Positions 47,864-57,507 of a stretch of DNA of 64,000 nt are shown piece after piece (the stretch's first letter is position 1; the number at the start of each line of letters is the position of its first letter). The stretch is from Blasia pusilla (taxonomy: Eukaryota; Marchantiophyta; Marchantiopsida; Blasiales), in the NCBI GenBank assembly GCA_050084515.1, contig CM114273.1, forward strand, positions 36,766,001-36,830,000. Reading direction: 5' to 3'. The notes below the pieces were generated by a model. It was not told where the DNA came from. It was given only the letters and a program-made list of their open reading frames with translations, and made no database searches. The position numbers were made by a program, and so were the translations under genes.

Positions 47864-49440
47864 ACAAAGAGAGAATGAGAGAATGAGAGAGCTTCATGGA
47901 GGAGCTTGCTAGTCACTCATTGTTTTTGTAGGTTGGGGACCGTGTTCCTTGTTCAACGGCTCATGGGAGGGCTCACCGGAGCAAGGGCTGCATTGATTGT
48001 TCTTTGCATTTGCGGATTTTTCGTGTGGAAGAGTGGCGCGCGGAAGTGCTGCCCAATTTCTGATAGGGATTGATTATGGGGGCGAGTTGCCCCATGCCGG
48101 TGCTCTCGAGAGCACCATGTAGCTTGAGGATTTGTATTTTTACAAGTTTTACATTTTGGTTGGGAGAAATTAGTGCGGAAGCGCTGCCAAATTTTGTGTA
48201 GGAGAAAGAGACATTGGGCTTTACGACAATCCCCATCAGTTTTTACTGGAAAGTCCAATTCCAAATATTGTTTGACGCCGTTGTAGATCGTGAAGCTGTG
48301 CACATTGTGCAACAAACGGTGCGCAATTTGGTCAATCTTGCAAAATTATCATTGCTAGGCAAGTTTTAGAGTTAAATTGTTCAAACCCTAAACTAGCCGC
48401 CACGCCAGCGGCAACCGTGGTCGTCATAGTCAACGGTCAACCGTCAACCGTCACCATCAACGGTCAACCGTCACCGTCAACGGTCCACGGTCCACCGGCC
48501 ACGGTCGGCCATTGCCGTTACCCAGCATTGCTCAGAGCTTCATTCGGCCGTTGTCCACCCTTTGTTTGCCATTGCCACCATTACATAGTGGAGGGTCTTC
48601 CACGACCACCGTTGATTCTCTGACTTGTGCCGCCACCTTCATCGCAGTTTTGTCAACAACGAGTGATGGTAGATGACCTCCACTTATGGTGTTTGAGTTT
48701 TGATTTCATGCTGCTATGTTGTGATTGGTAGTTGCTCGACGACGATCTAATACCATGCAGTGACGCCCGTAGTCGCAATGCGCCGCCGATTGCCGCGTCG
48801 TGCCGCTCGTGGCCACACCGCACCGTCTCAATCGCGGAGCCGCACCATCATTGTGGAGCAGAGTGTGGGTTTATTCTTGATTGAGGAGGGTATACCTCCG
48901 AGTGCCGCATCCCACCATCGAGGGCCGTGCCGTTCGTAGCCGTTCTATACCGCCTGCAACGCCGTACCGTTCCGTTGGAACCGCACTGTCCATCGAGGAG
49001 TTTTGAGCAGCGTCAGTACGGGAGGAGTATGACTTGCTGATTGGAGGAGTTATCTCCACGACCGAGTTGGGGTTGGGATTTGGAGTTGCTAAGGAGCGAC
49101 ATCGACATATGTTTAGGTTACCTATTCTGGTCCTTTATCCTGCACGCGTGAGGGATTCTGGGATTTGGATAGTTTATTTGGGGATATTGGGTTGTGTAGA
49201 TGCTGAGAGCATCATTTATCTATGTGGTTTAGGGGACATAGACCTGTGTAGGATGTCCGGAGTTGAGGGTAGGTTGTCGATGAGATGATAGCCTGGTCGA
49301 TTTGCCGCACCACACCGCTTGTTGCCGCACGTTACACGTCTCGAGGAGGGAGAGTGTAGATCGAGTGCCGCATGTTTGGGATGAGCGATTGAGGGATTAC
49401 TCGCGAGGTTGAGAGTGATCGTGTGAGAGGGGCACGAGGG
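47864..49440 (+). other. Untranslated leader of copy C
   Basis: Matches the copy B leader. Shared elements are the TATGGGGGCGAGTTGCCCC inverted repeat near 48076-48096 and paired GCGGAAGTGCTGCC (48038) and GCGGAAGCGCTGCC (48176) motifs. A local run of repeated TCAACGGTC/CCGTCAAC words occurs at 48428-48500. No gene. Confidence 0.65.
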
Positions 49441-50107
49441 CCATCACGGCGCTTTTTGGCTGGCCGCTTCACTATGTGAGCGCGGAGTTGGAGTTCTTGC
49501 ATCACGTTTAGAGGTGATTGCAAAGGAGGTGATGGACTTGCCCTTGGAGCGGATGCTCGGGCCGTCCACGTCAGATTCATGGCAGGCTACGGCTGCTAGG
49601 ATGGCGGAGATGCCCGCTAGACCCGCGATAGAGCGTGCCATGGCTTCTCCTGGTGTTGTGTTGCTGGATAACCGAGGAGAGGTCTTCCAGTTGGTGAGTC
49701 CTGGAGGTAGAGCTTTTAGTCCGCAGCGCGTCTTGTTGGATTCAGGAGCGCAACCCCTGATGTTAGGAAAAACGTCATTCAGAGGATTGGGCTTGAGGAG
49801 AGCCGATGTGGAGCGTTGTCCATTCCGGATACAAACATCCTTGGGTGGAGCAAGTACCACACAGTATATCACCCGACAGGAGGTCGTGGTGAGGATTTGT
49901 GCGGGACATCCTACAGATGAGTCCTTGATGCGAGCCAAGGCGATAGTGACTGATGCAGAGTCCTACGACGTCTTGGTTGGTGGAGCAATGTTATACCCGA
50001 TGGGGTTTTCTCTAGATTATGGAAGGAGTCAGCCACATACAGACCAGGATGGCAGTCAAGTGATGGGCACCTTAGCTCATTACCCGTTCGATTCACACGT
50101 GCAGTGA
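49441..50107 (+). pseudogene. Copy C aspartic protease
   Basis: An open frame of about 200 residues contains FSPQRVLLDSGAQPLMLGK, the D-S-G-A active site of retropepsins, followed by RAKAIVTDAESYDVLVGGAM, which fits the flap and the hydrophobic-hydrophobic-Gly block. It precedes the methyltransferase rather than RT directly. It ends at a TGA at 50105-50107; the linker continues in another frame, so one frameshift separates it from the DNMT. Upstream, the deletion of gag fuses leader sequence to it. Confidence 0.82.
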
Positions 50108-50446
50108 TCGAGCAACGGCCATGAGAGATGGCGACCTTAGCAATATTTAGCAGTGCCATCACTTGGCCTAGTGATTTGATTGAGGGACATGTCCATGTAG
50201 AGGATACTCCCGTTTTTGACATTTCTATGGAGAGGAGTGTTATGGTAGCCGCATCATTCCGTAGAGGAGAGGTGTCGTTCTGGGGCTCGAGTGAGGAGCT
50301 TCGACGATTGGCATGTGAGCACATGGAGACCGCGTGGAGCGAGGCGTTTGCACCAGAGCATGACGGGTCTGAGAAACCTGAGGTAGTAGGGAGTGCTACG
50401 ATGACACCCTTGGATACCACATCCATTGTGTGGTGTACCTTGGAGA
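50108..50446 (+). pseudogene. Copy C protease-DNMT linker
   Basis: An open stretch reads LAIFSSAITWPSDLIEGHVH, MERSVMVAASFRRGEVSFWG, SSEELRRLACEHME, then a Glu-rich part (HDGSEKPEVVGS). It runs in the same frame into methyltransferase motif I. No known domain; possibly a substrate- or chromatin-targeting region, which is speculation. Confidence 0.65.
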
Positions 50447-51425
50447 AGGGTATTCGAGTGTTAGATCTCTTTGGAGGGATTAACACCGGGTTAGCTGCTG
50501 TTTTGCAGGCATGAGTGCAAGTGCATCAGTACCTGTATGTGGAGAGTGATGATGTTGTGAGGCGCGTCTCACTACAACATGTGGCACTGTTACGACTATG
50601 TTTTCCGGACTTATTGTGTGTGTGCGCGGTACAGGGATACCAGAGTTCCCTACCGAGGGATTTTTCGTTGTTGGGGGCGCAGGACTTAGAGCGGGTAGGG
50701 ACCCTTGATTTGGTCATTTCTGGTTGGCCATGTCAGGGCCAATCGAGTGCTGGACGAGGCAGCTGGTTAGTTGACACTCGTTCCAAGTTGTTTTGGGAGA
50801 TGTTGAGGGTCTTACGGAAGTTGCAAGAGCACCAGTCTCATTCTCCACCCTACATTCTGGAGAATGTGCCGATCTTAGGAGACTCTAGGTCACGGGTGGT
50901 GACGAGTGCTCATCAGGTGCGTGCCTGGATCGGCCCAGCAATGTTGTTCGATGTGGCGAGTGTAGGTTCTAGAGCTCATCGCCCGCGTCTATGGTGGACC
51001 AACTTGGTGCCCCATGCGGTGTTACAGAGGGCGTATGCGAGAGTGGAGCGCCCATCCCATTTGTTAGTGGATTCCATTCTCGATCCACGTCATCGCTCAT
51101 ATGCAATGAGGCACGATGATCGACCACCGTTGACTGTGGTCAACAGGGTAGGCAGGCCGCGGGCAGCCTTTCCCACGTTTGTGAGTTTTCCCACTTCCTA
51201 TGCATACAAGGAGACCGGTCCTGGCTTGGTTTGGGATGACCAGGTTCAGAGGTTGGTGGAGCCCAATGCCAACGAGAGAGAGCGGGCGATGGGATTTCCC
51301 ACACGTGTGACGGCAGTACCGTCAGTATGAGAGGCCTCATGATGCCATGTCTTAGGTCAAGCGATGGACCTGAACTGCTTGACATGGATCTTCAACTTGG
51401 GAGTGGCTGAGCACCGTCGGATGAG
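50447..51425 (+). pseudogene. Copy C DNMT3-like C5 cytosine methyltransferase domain
   Basis: Nearly complete C5-methyltransferase. Motif I is GIRVLDLFGGINTGLAAVLQ (SAM binding). Motif II is YLYVESDDVVRRV. Motif IV is VISGWPCQGQSSAGRG with the catalytic Cys. Motif VI is PYILENVPILGD. Motif VIII is RAHRPRLWWTNL, followed by ERERAMGFPT..TAV, as in DNMT3 enzymes (E-x-E-R-x-x-G-F-P), and a final LGQAMDLNCLTWIF like motif X. The order is unpermuted, which excludes the plant DRM class. One in-frame TGA at 50512-50514 (Gly in copy A) and a stop after TAVPSV interrupt it. It sits between protease and RT in the polyprotein, so it would be packaged with the RT. About 320 residues, a usual catalytic-domain length. 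Confidence 0.93.
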
Positions 51426-51640
51426 ATCACGACAGATCACAACGATTGCGTTGGTGAGCCCCATGCCTACGGAGATGGTGGAGACAGTGGTTGGGGGCGA
51501 GACCCGAGGAGATCGACACACCAGGGGAGATCGGGAGAGACACCCTTGGACTTCTTGGGATGTTTTGCAGGTACGCCAGGAGATTATAGCCACAGCATCG
51601 AGCGTGGTTCCGTGCACTGCATGTGGAGGAGATCAGAGTT
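51426..51640 (+). pseudogene. Copy C DNMT-RT spacer
   Basis: The frame continues from the methyltransferase end through IALVSPMPTEMVETVVGGET, a basic RGDRHTRGDRERH stretch and a CTACGGDQ pair of cysteines. No recognised domain. The matching region of copy B is at 44776-45020. Confidence 0.5.
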
Positions 51641-52657
51641 TGCAGTTGGTTGTAGGAGAGCGGTCGAGTGTTGTTGTTTGAGACGGGGTTGCGGAGTTAT
51701 AGGAGCTGCTTTGCCATTAGCATGGAGGATTGGGATAAGCTGAAGGGACCAAGGATCCGCATTGAGTTGTCGAGTGATACACCAATTTTCTGACGACCCT
51801 ACAAGTACAATGATATGGAGAGGGCTCTGATTTAGAGTAGGAGCCAGGACTTGGTCGGAGCAGGACTAGTGGAGATGTCGCATGGGGAGTATGCATCTGC
51901 CACTGTCATGCCTGCCAAGAAGGATGTGCATGACAACTGGACGGATAGGCAGATGTGTGGGGATTACCGACCTATCAATTGGCAGACGAAGTCCGATAGG
52001 TATGCCATGCCCACCCCTGAGGAGATCTTTGACGCAAAGGTCTTCAGTTTATTGGATTTGCGAGCTGGATACCATCAGCTGCCTATCAGATTGGAGGATA
52101 GGCAGAAGACGGCATTTTGGGGCATCGATCCTCACGGGAAGGATTGCTTGTAGCACTGGCGGTTGTTACGATTTGGGTTAAAGAACGCCCCGCCTGAGTT
52201 TCAGAGGGTCATGGATAGCATCTTGGCTAGTTTGGATTTTGCTAGGTGTTATATTGATGATATCATAGTCTTTAGCATCACGGTTGAGGAGCATGAGCGA
52301 CATCTAGAGGAGGTGTTTCGACGATTGCAATTACATGGGCTGAAGCTACATCCAGGCAAGTGCAAGTTCTTCTACGACCTGATTGAGTACTTGGGTCATA
52401 CAATATACCCAAGGGGCCTTGGTGTTCAACAGACGAAGGTAGAAGCTATCTCTCGCATTCCACGCCCTATAGATGTGAGCCTTGTTCGCGGATTCATGGG
52501 ATTGGCAAACTTCTATCGGAGGTACGTCAAGGGATTCAGTTTGATTGCAAAGCCGCTAACCTTGCTCACCAAGGTGGATCACGAGTGGCACTGGGGGTAT
52601 GAGCGGGAGCGAGCATTTCAGCTTCTCAAGGACAGGTTGCGTCCGTGCCCATCTTGA
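51641..52657 (+). pseudogene. Copy C reverse transcriptase (Ty3/gypsy type)
   Basis: Two open stretches in the same frame are separated by a TAG near 52153. They carry MPAKKDVHDNWTDRQ, CGDYRPINWQTKSDRYAMPT, FSLLDLRAGYHQLPI, FGLKNAPPEFQRVMDSIL, the catalytic CYIDDIIVFS, CKFFYDLIEYLGHTIYPRGL and GFMGLANFYRRYVKGFS. All the Ty3/gypsy RT blocks are present, with YIDD. The frame shifts at about 52650 before RNase H. Confidence 0.93.
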
Positions 52658-53079
52658 GGAGACCGATCAGGGGGCGTTCTTTCCGGTTGCACACATATTG
52701 GAGCATGTTGGGGCTTGGAGCGGTGCTCACCCAGCATGATGATGAGGGTAGAGAGTTTGTGGTGGCTTACGCTAGCCGCTCGAACAACGCTGCAGAGGCG
52801 AAGTACATCTCCTATGAGGGTGAGTGCTTGGCTGCAGTGTGGGTTGTGACGCATTTCAGGTGTTACTTATTCGGCAACCCCTTTACCATCATCATTGATC
52901 ATCAACCATTGAAGTGGTTGATGGAGTCCGACAAGCTTACAGGGAAGCTTGCGAGATGGGCTCTGTTGTTGCAAGAGTATGATTTTCAGGTGGTACATAG
53001 ACCTGGGACGCTCAACCAAGATGCAGATGGGTTGAGTTGTAACCCATGCCCGAGTCAGCGAGATGCGACTGGAGCTTGA
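52645..53079 (+). pseudogene. Copy C RNase H
   Basis: Reads RLHTYWSMLGLGAVLTQHDD (the catalytic D of the usual T-D-A-S has become Y here), EGREFVVAYASRS, YEGECLAAVWVVTHFRCYLF, IIIDHQPLKWLMES and HRPGTLNQDADGLS. Normal order after RT. The altered first aspartate suggests that this copy's RNase H is dead. Confidence 0.9.
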
Positions 53080-53099
53080 TGGCATGGAGAGAGTGATGA

Positions 53100-54470
53100 G
53101 GAGTCAGTGCCAGGATGGCACGCGTCAACCTATTTAGGCATGTTGGCTATGGAGAACCTGAGTGTGGAGACTTCGATGGCGAGGTCTAGTGGAGAGTCCT
53201 TGGATCCCGAGGCCAGTAAGGAGACGACAAGTGGCCGAGATATTCATGATGATGGAGTAGTCTTGGAGTACCTTCGTACTGGCAGCGTTGCGAGCACCAT
53301 GGGTGCTAGAGAGCCGGATCGGATCCTACAGCGGGCCAGACGGTTCCGTTGGGAGGGGACACATATTTTGAGGGTTTGGGAGGATGGCAGAGTATGCGTA
53401 GTGCCACATCCTTTGCAAAGAGCATGACTAGTGTAGCATGCCCATGAGAAGTTGGGTCACTTTGGGGTGAAGCGGACGTACACCTTGCTCCAGATTCAGT
53501 ATTGGTGGCGAGGCATGTAGACTGACGTTCAGCAGTTTGTTGCCATGTGCATGGTGTGTGATCGGGTCCGAGCATCGTTCAATGCTCCGACTCCGCAGTT
53601 GCATCCATTACCTATCATGGGCTTAGGGTATAGATGGAGTTTGGATTTTGCAAGACCTTTGCCTTTGACGGAGCGTCACAATCGTTATGTATTAGTGATG
53701 GTCGAGCAGTTCTCGAAGTGGATCGAGTTGGTTGCATTTCCTGACAAAGTGAGTGAGGGAGTAGCTTATGCCTTTCTTGACAGAGTGTTGAGTCATTATG
53801 GTGCACCAGCTGAGGTTTTGACAGACCAGGGTACCGAGTTTCGCGGTGAGTTCTAGGCCTTGTGTGATTAGGCATTGATCGACCACCGCACGACTTCGCG
53901 AGATCATCCCGAGGCAGATGGATTAGCGGAGAGAGTTGTGCAGACGGTGAAGAGGGGTTTACGCAAGTATGGCTTGCAAAGAGGTCACCTAGGAGATTGG
54001 GACCTTCAGTTGCCATGGTTGGTGATGGGATATAGATTCAGCAGGCAGGCATCCTTAGCGTTTTTTTCACCGTACTTGCTACTTTATGGCCGAGAGCCAT
54101 ATTTACCTACGGCCATTCGTCGAGATGTTGGTGAGGTGCTGGATCTTGATGACCCAGATGTATGGATGTGAGCATGTTCTCAGAGGGATGAGTTGTTTCG
54201 GAGAGTGATGCCCATGGCGTTTGAGAACTTGGCGATTGCGTAGCATCGAGATACGTTGAGGTATGCGACTATTCGGGGTGGTGATTATCGACCAACTATC
54301 CGGAGGTTTCATTAGAGAGATTATGTCTACTTGCAAGAAACGACATCTACGACGTTGGATGAGACTGCAGGGCGCACTATCCTGAGAATGCGTGACGTTT
54401 TTCCATCCGGTGTTCTCTTGCTGGAGGGACGCGATGGTATGGTATGAAAGGACCATGTGCGTAATTGTGC
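53100..54470 (+). pseudogene. Copy C DDE integrase
   Basis: A zinc-binding HHCC-type start (HEKLGHFGVKRTYTLLQIQY, FVAMCMVCDRV) is followed by the core: YRWSLDFARPLPL (first Asp), EVLTDQGTEFRGEF (second Asp) and DHPEADGLAERVVQTVKRGL (Glu region). The C-terminal part has GRTILRMRDVFPSGV, LEGRDGM and NCAPCHLPNNDG. It is a DDE enzyme, not a tyrosine recombinase, which matters for interpreting the split repeats. Several TAG stops fall at positions that are CAG (Gln) in copy B. Confidence 0.9.
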
Positions 54471-54509
54471 GCCATGTCACCTTCCTAACAATGATGGTAC
54501 AGTAGATCC

Positions 54510-54681
54510 GAGCTTAGCAATAGTTCCTGCAGGCTTGCGTTGTATGTTGTGTGGTTTTGCCCGTGGTGCATCCATGATGCTAGTTTGTGATGGATGTTCG
54601 AGAGGTTGGCATATGGCATGTCTAACGCCACCTCTCACTAGGGTTCCTTGGGGACGATGGATGTGTCCCAGATGTACATAG
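54510..54681 (+). pseudogene. Copy C PHD finger at the pol C-terminus
   Basis: The end of the polyprotein reads LRCMLCGFARGASMMLVCDG, CSRGWHMACLTPPLTRVPWG and RWMCPRCT, then stop. This is a complete C4-H-C3 PHD pattern: C-x2-C, C-x2-C, H-x2-C and a W-x-C-x2-C close. PHD fingers usually bind histone H3 tails. Fused behind an integrase it could steer integration or DNMT action to chromatin marks; that is inference. The motif itself is uninterrupted in this copy. Confidence 0.9.
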
Positions 54682-54869
54682 AAGAGGCACTAGGTAGGTT
54701 TCGATTCCGACTTTTTTTTTGTGACATGGATAACAGGAAGGCGACTAACGATGGAGCCACATGAGCACTCGGCCTTTTTGCTCTTAGCGTCCTAGAGATG
54801 TATGTCATGGTAGGTAGGGATAGATGGTTATCTAGAGTTAGAGGGACCTAACCACCAACTAGGGGGGCG
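54682..54869 (+). other. Copy C 3' untranslated region with polypurine tract
   Basis: It ends in AACTAGGGGGGCGA at 54857-54870, a good polypurine tract immediately before the Y unit. The same tract precedes the Y unit of copy B at 57087-57100. It supports the start of plus-strand DNA synthesis at Y. Confidence 0.7.
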
Positions 54870-54999
54870 ATTGGAGATATTTTAGTACTTCTTGTCTCGT
54901 TGTTTGGATGCCATGAGTTAGCATAGGATCGTGCGTGTTTGTGTGTGTGTTCGGTGACAGCGATGTATGTTGTGTTGCGATGTGTATGTGCACGACAAC
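54870..54999 (+). repeat. Y unit, internal copy (Y1) of copy C
   Basis: Begins ATTGGAGATATTTTAG and ends GCACGACA plus AC. It differs from the terminal Y2 (55513-55640) at 8 of 126 aligned positions by eye. It abuts the X2 unit, forming GACA-AC-TGTC. Confidence 0.85.
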
Positions 55000-55512
55000 T
55001 GTCACGTCTTTTAGGATATATCGGTGAGATCTAGTAGAGTGCCTTCGTGAGTAATAGAGGATAGGCTTAGTAGGTCAAGGATGACCTGTTGAGGCCCCAA
55101 GAAACCTGAGAGAGCAGGTTTCCCCTTCGTTTCGGCTCATTTGGAGCCATATTGAGAAACTTGCTATTTTAGGTAAGTATCATTTTGAGTATATGATCAA
55201 CTTTCTATTTTTGGTAAGTGACCCTTGACCTCCTACATCATGTCAAGAGCCAAGGAGGTGACTTGGGAGAATAGGTTACTATGGAGAGAGCTTGGGAGAG
55301 GGGAGGGGTATACCTCAAGGAGAGAGAGTTTGAGAGCTCATTCTCTCTTTGTTGAACCTCTTGGCATGAGGCGGCGGAGCTATGGTCCCTTGCCTTGTGA
55401 GTGTAACCCCAGCCTCTCATTAGGAGAGTGGGTTTGATTTGACATGATAGAGAGGGCACACCTTTGAGAGCTATGGTGTGAGATGGTGTAAAGAGATATT
55501 GGATCTTACTTT
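55000..55512 (+). repeat. X unit, right-hand copy (X2) of copy C
   Basis: Starts TGTCACGTCTTTTAGG and ends GGATCTTACTTT, where it switches to Y2 instead of to the leader. It matches X1 of copy C along its length. Confidence 0.87.
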
Positions 55513-55640
55513 ATTAGAGATATTTTAGTACCTCTTGTCTCGTTGTTTGGATACCATGAGTTAGCATGGGATCGTGCATGTTTGTGTGTGTGTTCGATGA
55601 CAGCGATGTATGTTGTGTAGCGATGTGTATGCGCACGACA
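55513..55640 (+). repeat. Y unit, right terminus (Y2) of copy C
   Basis: 128 bp ending GCGCACGACA, directly followed by the target duplication TGCC and by copy B integrase sequence. Confidence 0.87.
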
Positions 55641-56583
55641 TGCCTCATCCTTCACATAGAGCACGTTTGGTGCATCATGCCCACGAGGAGTTGGGTCATT
55701 TTGGAGTGAAGCAGACGTACAACTTGCTCCAGATACAATATTAGTGGCAAGGCATGCACACTGACGTTCAGCAGTTTGTTGCCAGGTACATGGTGTGTGA
55801 TCAAGTTTAAGCATTGTTCAATGCTCCGACTCCATAGTTGCATGTGCATCCACTTCTGATCATGGGTTTAGGTTATAGATGGAGTTTGGATTTTGCAAGA
55901 CCTTTACCTTTGATGGAGCGCCCTAGTAGTTATGTGTTGGTGATGGTTGAGCACTTCTCGCACTGGATAGAGTTGGTTGCATTGCCTGACAAAGCAAGTG
56001 AGGGAATAGCGTATGCCTTCCTAGATTGAGTGTTGAGTCATTATCGTGCACGAGCTCAAGTGTTGACAGGCCAGGGTACAGAGTTCTGCGGGGAGTTTCA
56101 CGCCTTGTGTGATCAGGTGCTGATCGACCACCACACCACTTCGCGAGATCATCCTAAGGCGGATGGACTAGCGGAGAGGTTTTTGCAGACGGTGAAGAGA
56201 GGATTGCGCAAGTATGGCTAGCACAAAGGTCACATAGGAGATTGGAACCTCCAGTTTCCGTGGTTGGCAATGGGATACAGATTCAGCAGGGAGGCACCTT
56301 AGCGTCTTTTTCACCGTACGTGCTACTTTATGGTCGAGATCCAGATTTACTTGCGGCCATTCGTCGAGATATTGGTGAGGTGTTGAACCTTGATGATCCT
56401 AATGTATGGATACGAGCATATTCTCATAGGGCTGAGTTGTTTTGGAGAGTGATGTCCATGGCGTTTGAGAACTTGGTGATTGCGCAACATCGGGATACCT
56501 TGAGGTATGGGACTATTCGGGGAGGTGGTTATCGACCGACTATCCAAAGGTTTCATAAGGGAGACTATGTCTACTTGCAATAA
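55641..56583 (+). pseudogene. Copy B DDE integrase (continued)
   Basis: Resumes at the TGCC target and reads HHAHEELGHFGVKQTYNLLQ, YRWSLDFARPLPLMERP, YVLVMVEHFSHWIELVALPD, QVLTGQGTEFCGEF (second catalytic Asp has become Gly), HALCDQVLIDHHTTSRDHPK and ADGLAERFLQTVKRGLRKYG. Stops and shifts at 56028, 56221 and elsewhere. It shows that copy C inserted after copy B. Confidence 0.88.
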
Positions 56584-56935
56584 ATGGCACCCACGACGTT
56601 GGATGTGACTATAGGGCGCACTATATTGAGAGTGCATGAGATTTTGCCATCTGATGTTCTCTCATTGGAGGGACGCGATGGTATGGTTTGGAAGGACCAT
56701 GTGCATAACTGTGCACCATGTCACCTTCCTAACATTGACAATACAATTAATCCGAGCTTTCCAGTAGTTCTTGCATGCTTGCGATGTATGTTGTGTGGTT
56801 CCGCCCGTGGTGTAGCCACTATGATAGTCTATGATGTTTAAGAGGATGGAATATGGCATGTTTGACGTCACCTCTCACTAGGGTTCCTCAAGGATAATGG
56901 ATATATCCTAAATCTACATAGTAGGTAGTTCTAGA
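56584..56935 (+). pseudogene. Copy B integrase tail and decayed PHD finger
   Basis: GRTILRVHEILPSDVLSLEG and HNCAPCHLPNID are followed by LRCMLCGSARGVATMIVYDV, the first half of the PHD finger (second Cys pair altered to Tyr and lost), then a stop. The remainder (IWHV...) is out of frame. It confirms that the PHD finger belongs to the family, not just to copy C. Confidence 0.78.
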
Positions 56936-57099
56936 TTCTCACCTGTGTCAATGAAATGGATAACAAGAAGGCGACTAACGATGAGGCCACATGAGCACCT
57001 GGCCTTTTTGCTCTAAGCGTCTGAGAGACGTATGTCATGGTAGGTAGGGATAGATGACTATGTGGAGTTAGAAGGATCTAACCACCAACTAGGGGGGCG

Positions 57100-57229
57100 A
57101 TTGGAGATATTTTGGTACTTCTCATCTCGTTGTTTGGATGCCATGAGTTAGCATGGGATCGTGCGTGTTTATGTGTATGTTCGGTGACAACGATGTCTGT
57201 TGTGTAGCGATGTGTATGCTCACGACAAC
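57100..57229 (+). repeat. Y unit, internal copy (Y1) of copy B
   Basis: Begins after the polypurine tract AGGGGGGCG and ends CACGACAAC. The same layout as in copy C. Confidence 0.85.
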
Positions 57230-57378
57230 TGTCACGTCTTTTAGGATAGATCGGTGAGATCTAGTAGAGCGCCTTTGGAGATAATAGAGGACAGCCTCAA
57301 GAGGTTGAGGATAACTTGTGGCCTCAGCAAGTTATCCTCACAAGATGAGAACTTGTTGATGAGAGATGTGATTGATTT
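57230..57378 (+). repeat. X unit, right-hand copy (X2) of copy B, internally deleted
   Basis: Starts TGTCACGTCTTTTAGGATAG and ends GTGATTGATTT. Most of the middle is missing. It contains a perfect 13-bp-stem hairpin (57306-57318 with 57328-57340) at the place where X1 of copy C has a different hairpin. Confidence 0.8.
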
Positions 57379-57507
57379 ATTGGAAATATTTTGATACTTC
57401 TCGTCTCGTTGTTTGGATGCCATAAGTTAGCATGGGATCGTGTGTGTTTATGTGTATGTTTGGTGACAACTATGTATGTTGTGCAGCGGATGTGTATGCG
57501 CACGACA
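57379..57507 (+). repeat. Y unit, right terminus (Y2) of copy B
   Basis: Begins ATTGGAAATATTTTGATAC and ends GCGCACGACA. It is followed by ACTCC, which begins the flank. Confidence 0.82.

Larger units (their letters stand above)
47304..55640 (+). mobile_element. DNMT-bearing Ty3/gypsy-like element, copy C (most intact pol; lacks gag)
   Basis: Starts TGTCGCGTC at 47304 and ends GCGCACGACA at 55640. It is flanked by an exact 4-bp duplication TGCC (47300-47303 and 55641-55644), and the copy B integrase sequence is continuous once it is removed. 8,337 bp: X unit, leader, protease, linker, DNMT, RT, RNase H, integrase, PHD finger, Y, X, Y. Compared with copy B, about 1.9 kb including all of gag and the knuckles is missing at about 49440. 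Pol is the least decayed in the window but still has stops and at least two frameshifts. Confidence 0.9.

Noticed and set aside
48428-48500. Short interspersed repeats (TCAACGGTC words) resembling an array
   Set aside because: Irregular spacing of about 10-20 bp and no spacers; simple-sequence variation in the leader, not CRISPR.
50447-51425. Assignment of the methyltransferase to the plant DRM class
   Set aside because: DRM enzymes have rearranged motif order; here motif I precedes IV, VI, VIII and X in the normal order.
53100-54470. Classification of the elements as DIRS (tyrosine recombinase) on the basis of split repeats
   Set aside because: The integrase has a DDE core and a zinc-binding start, and the insertion makes a target duplication.
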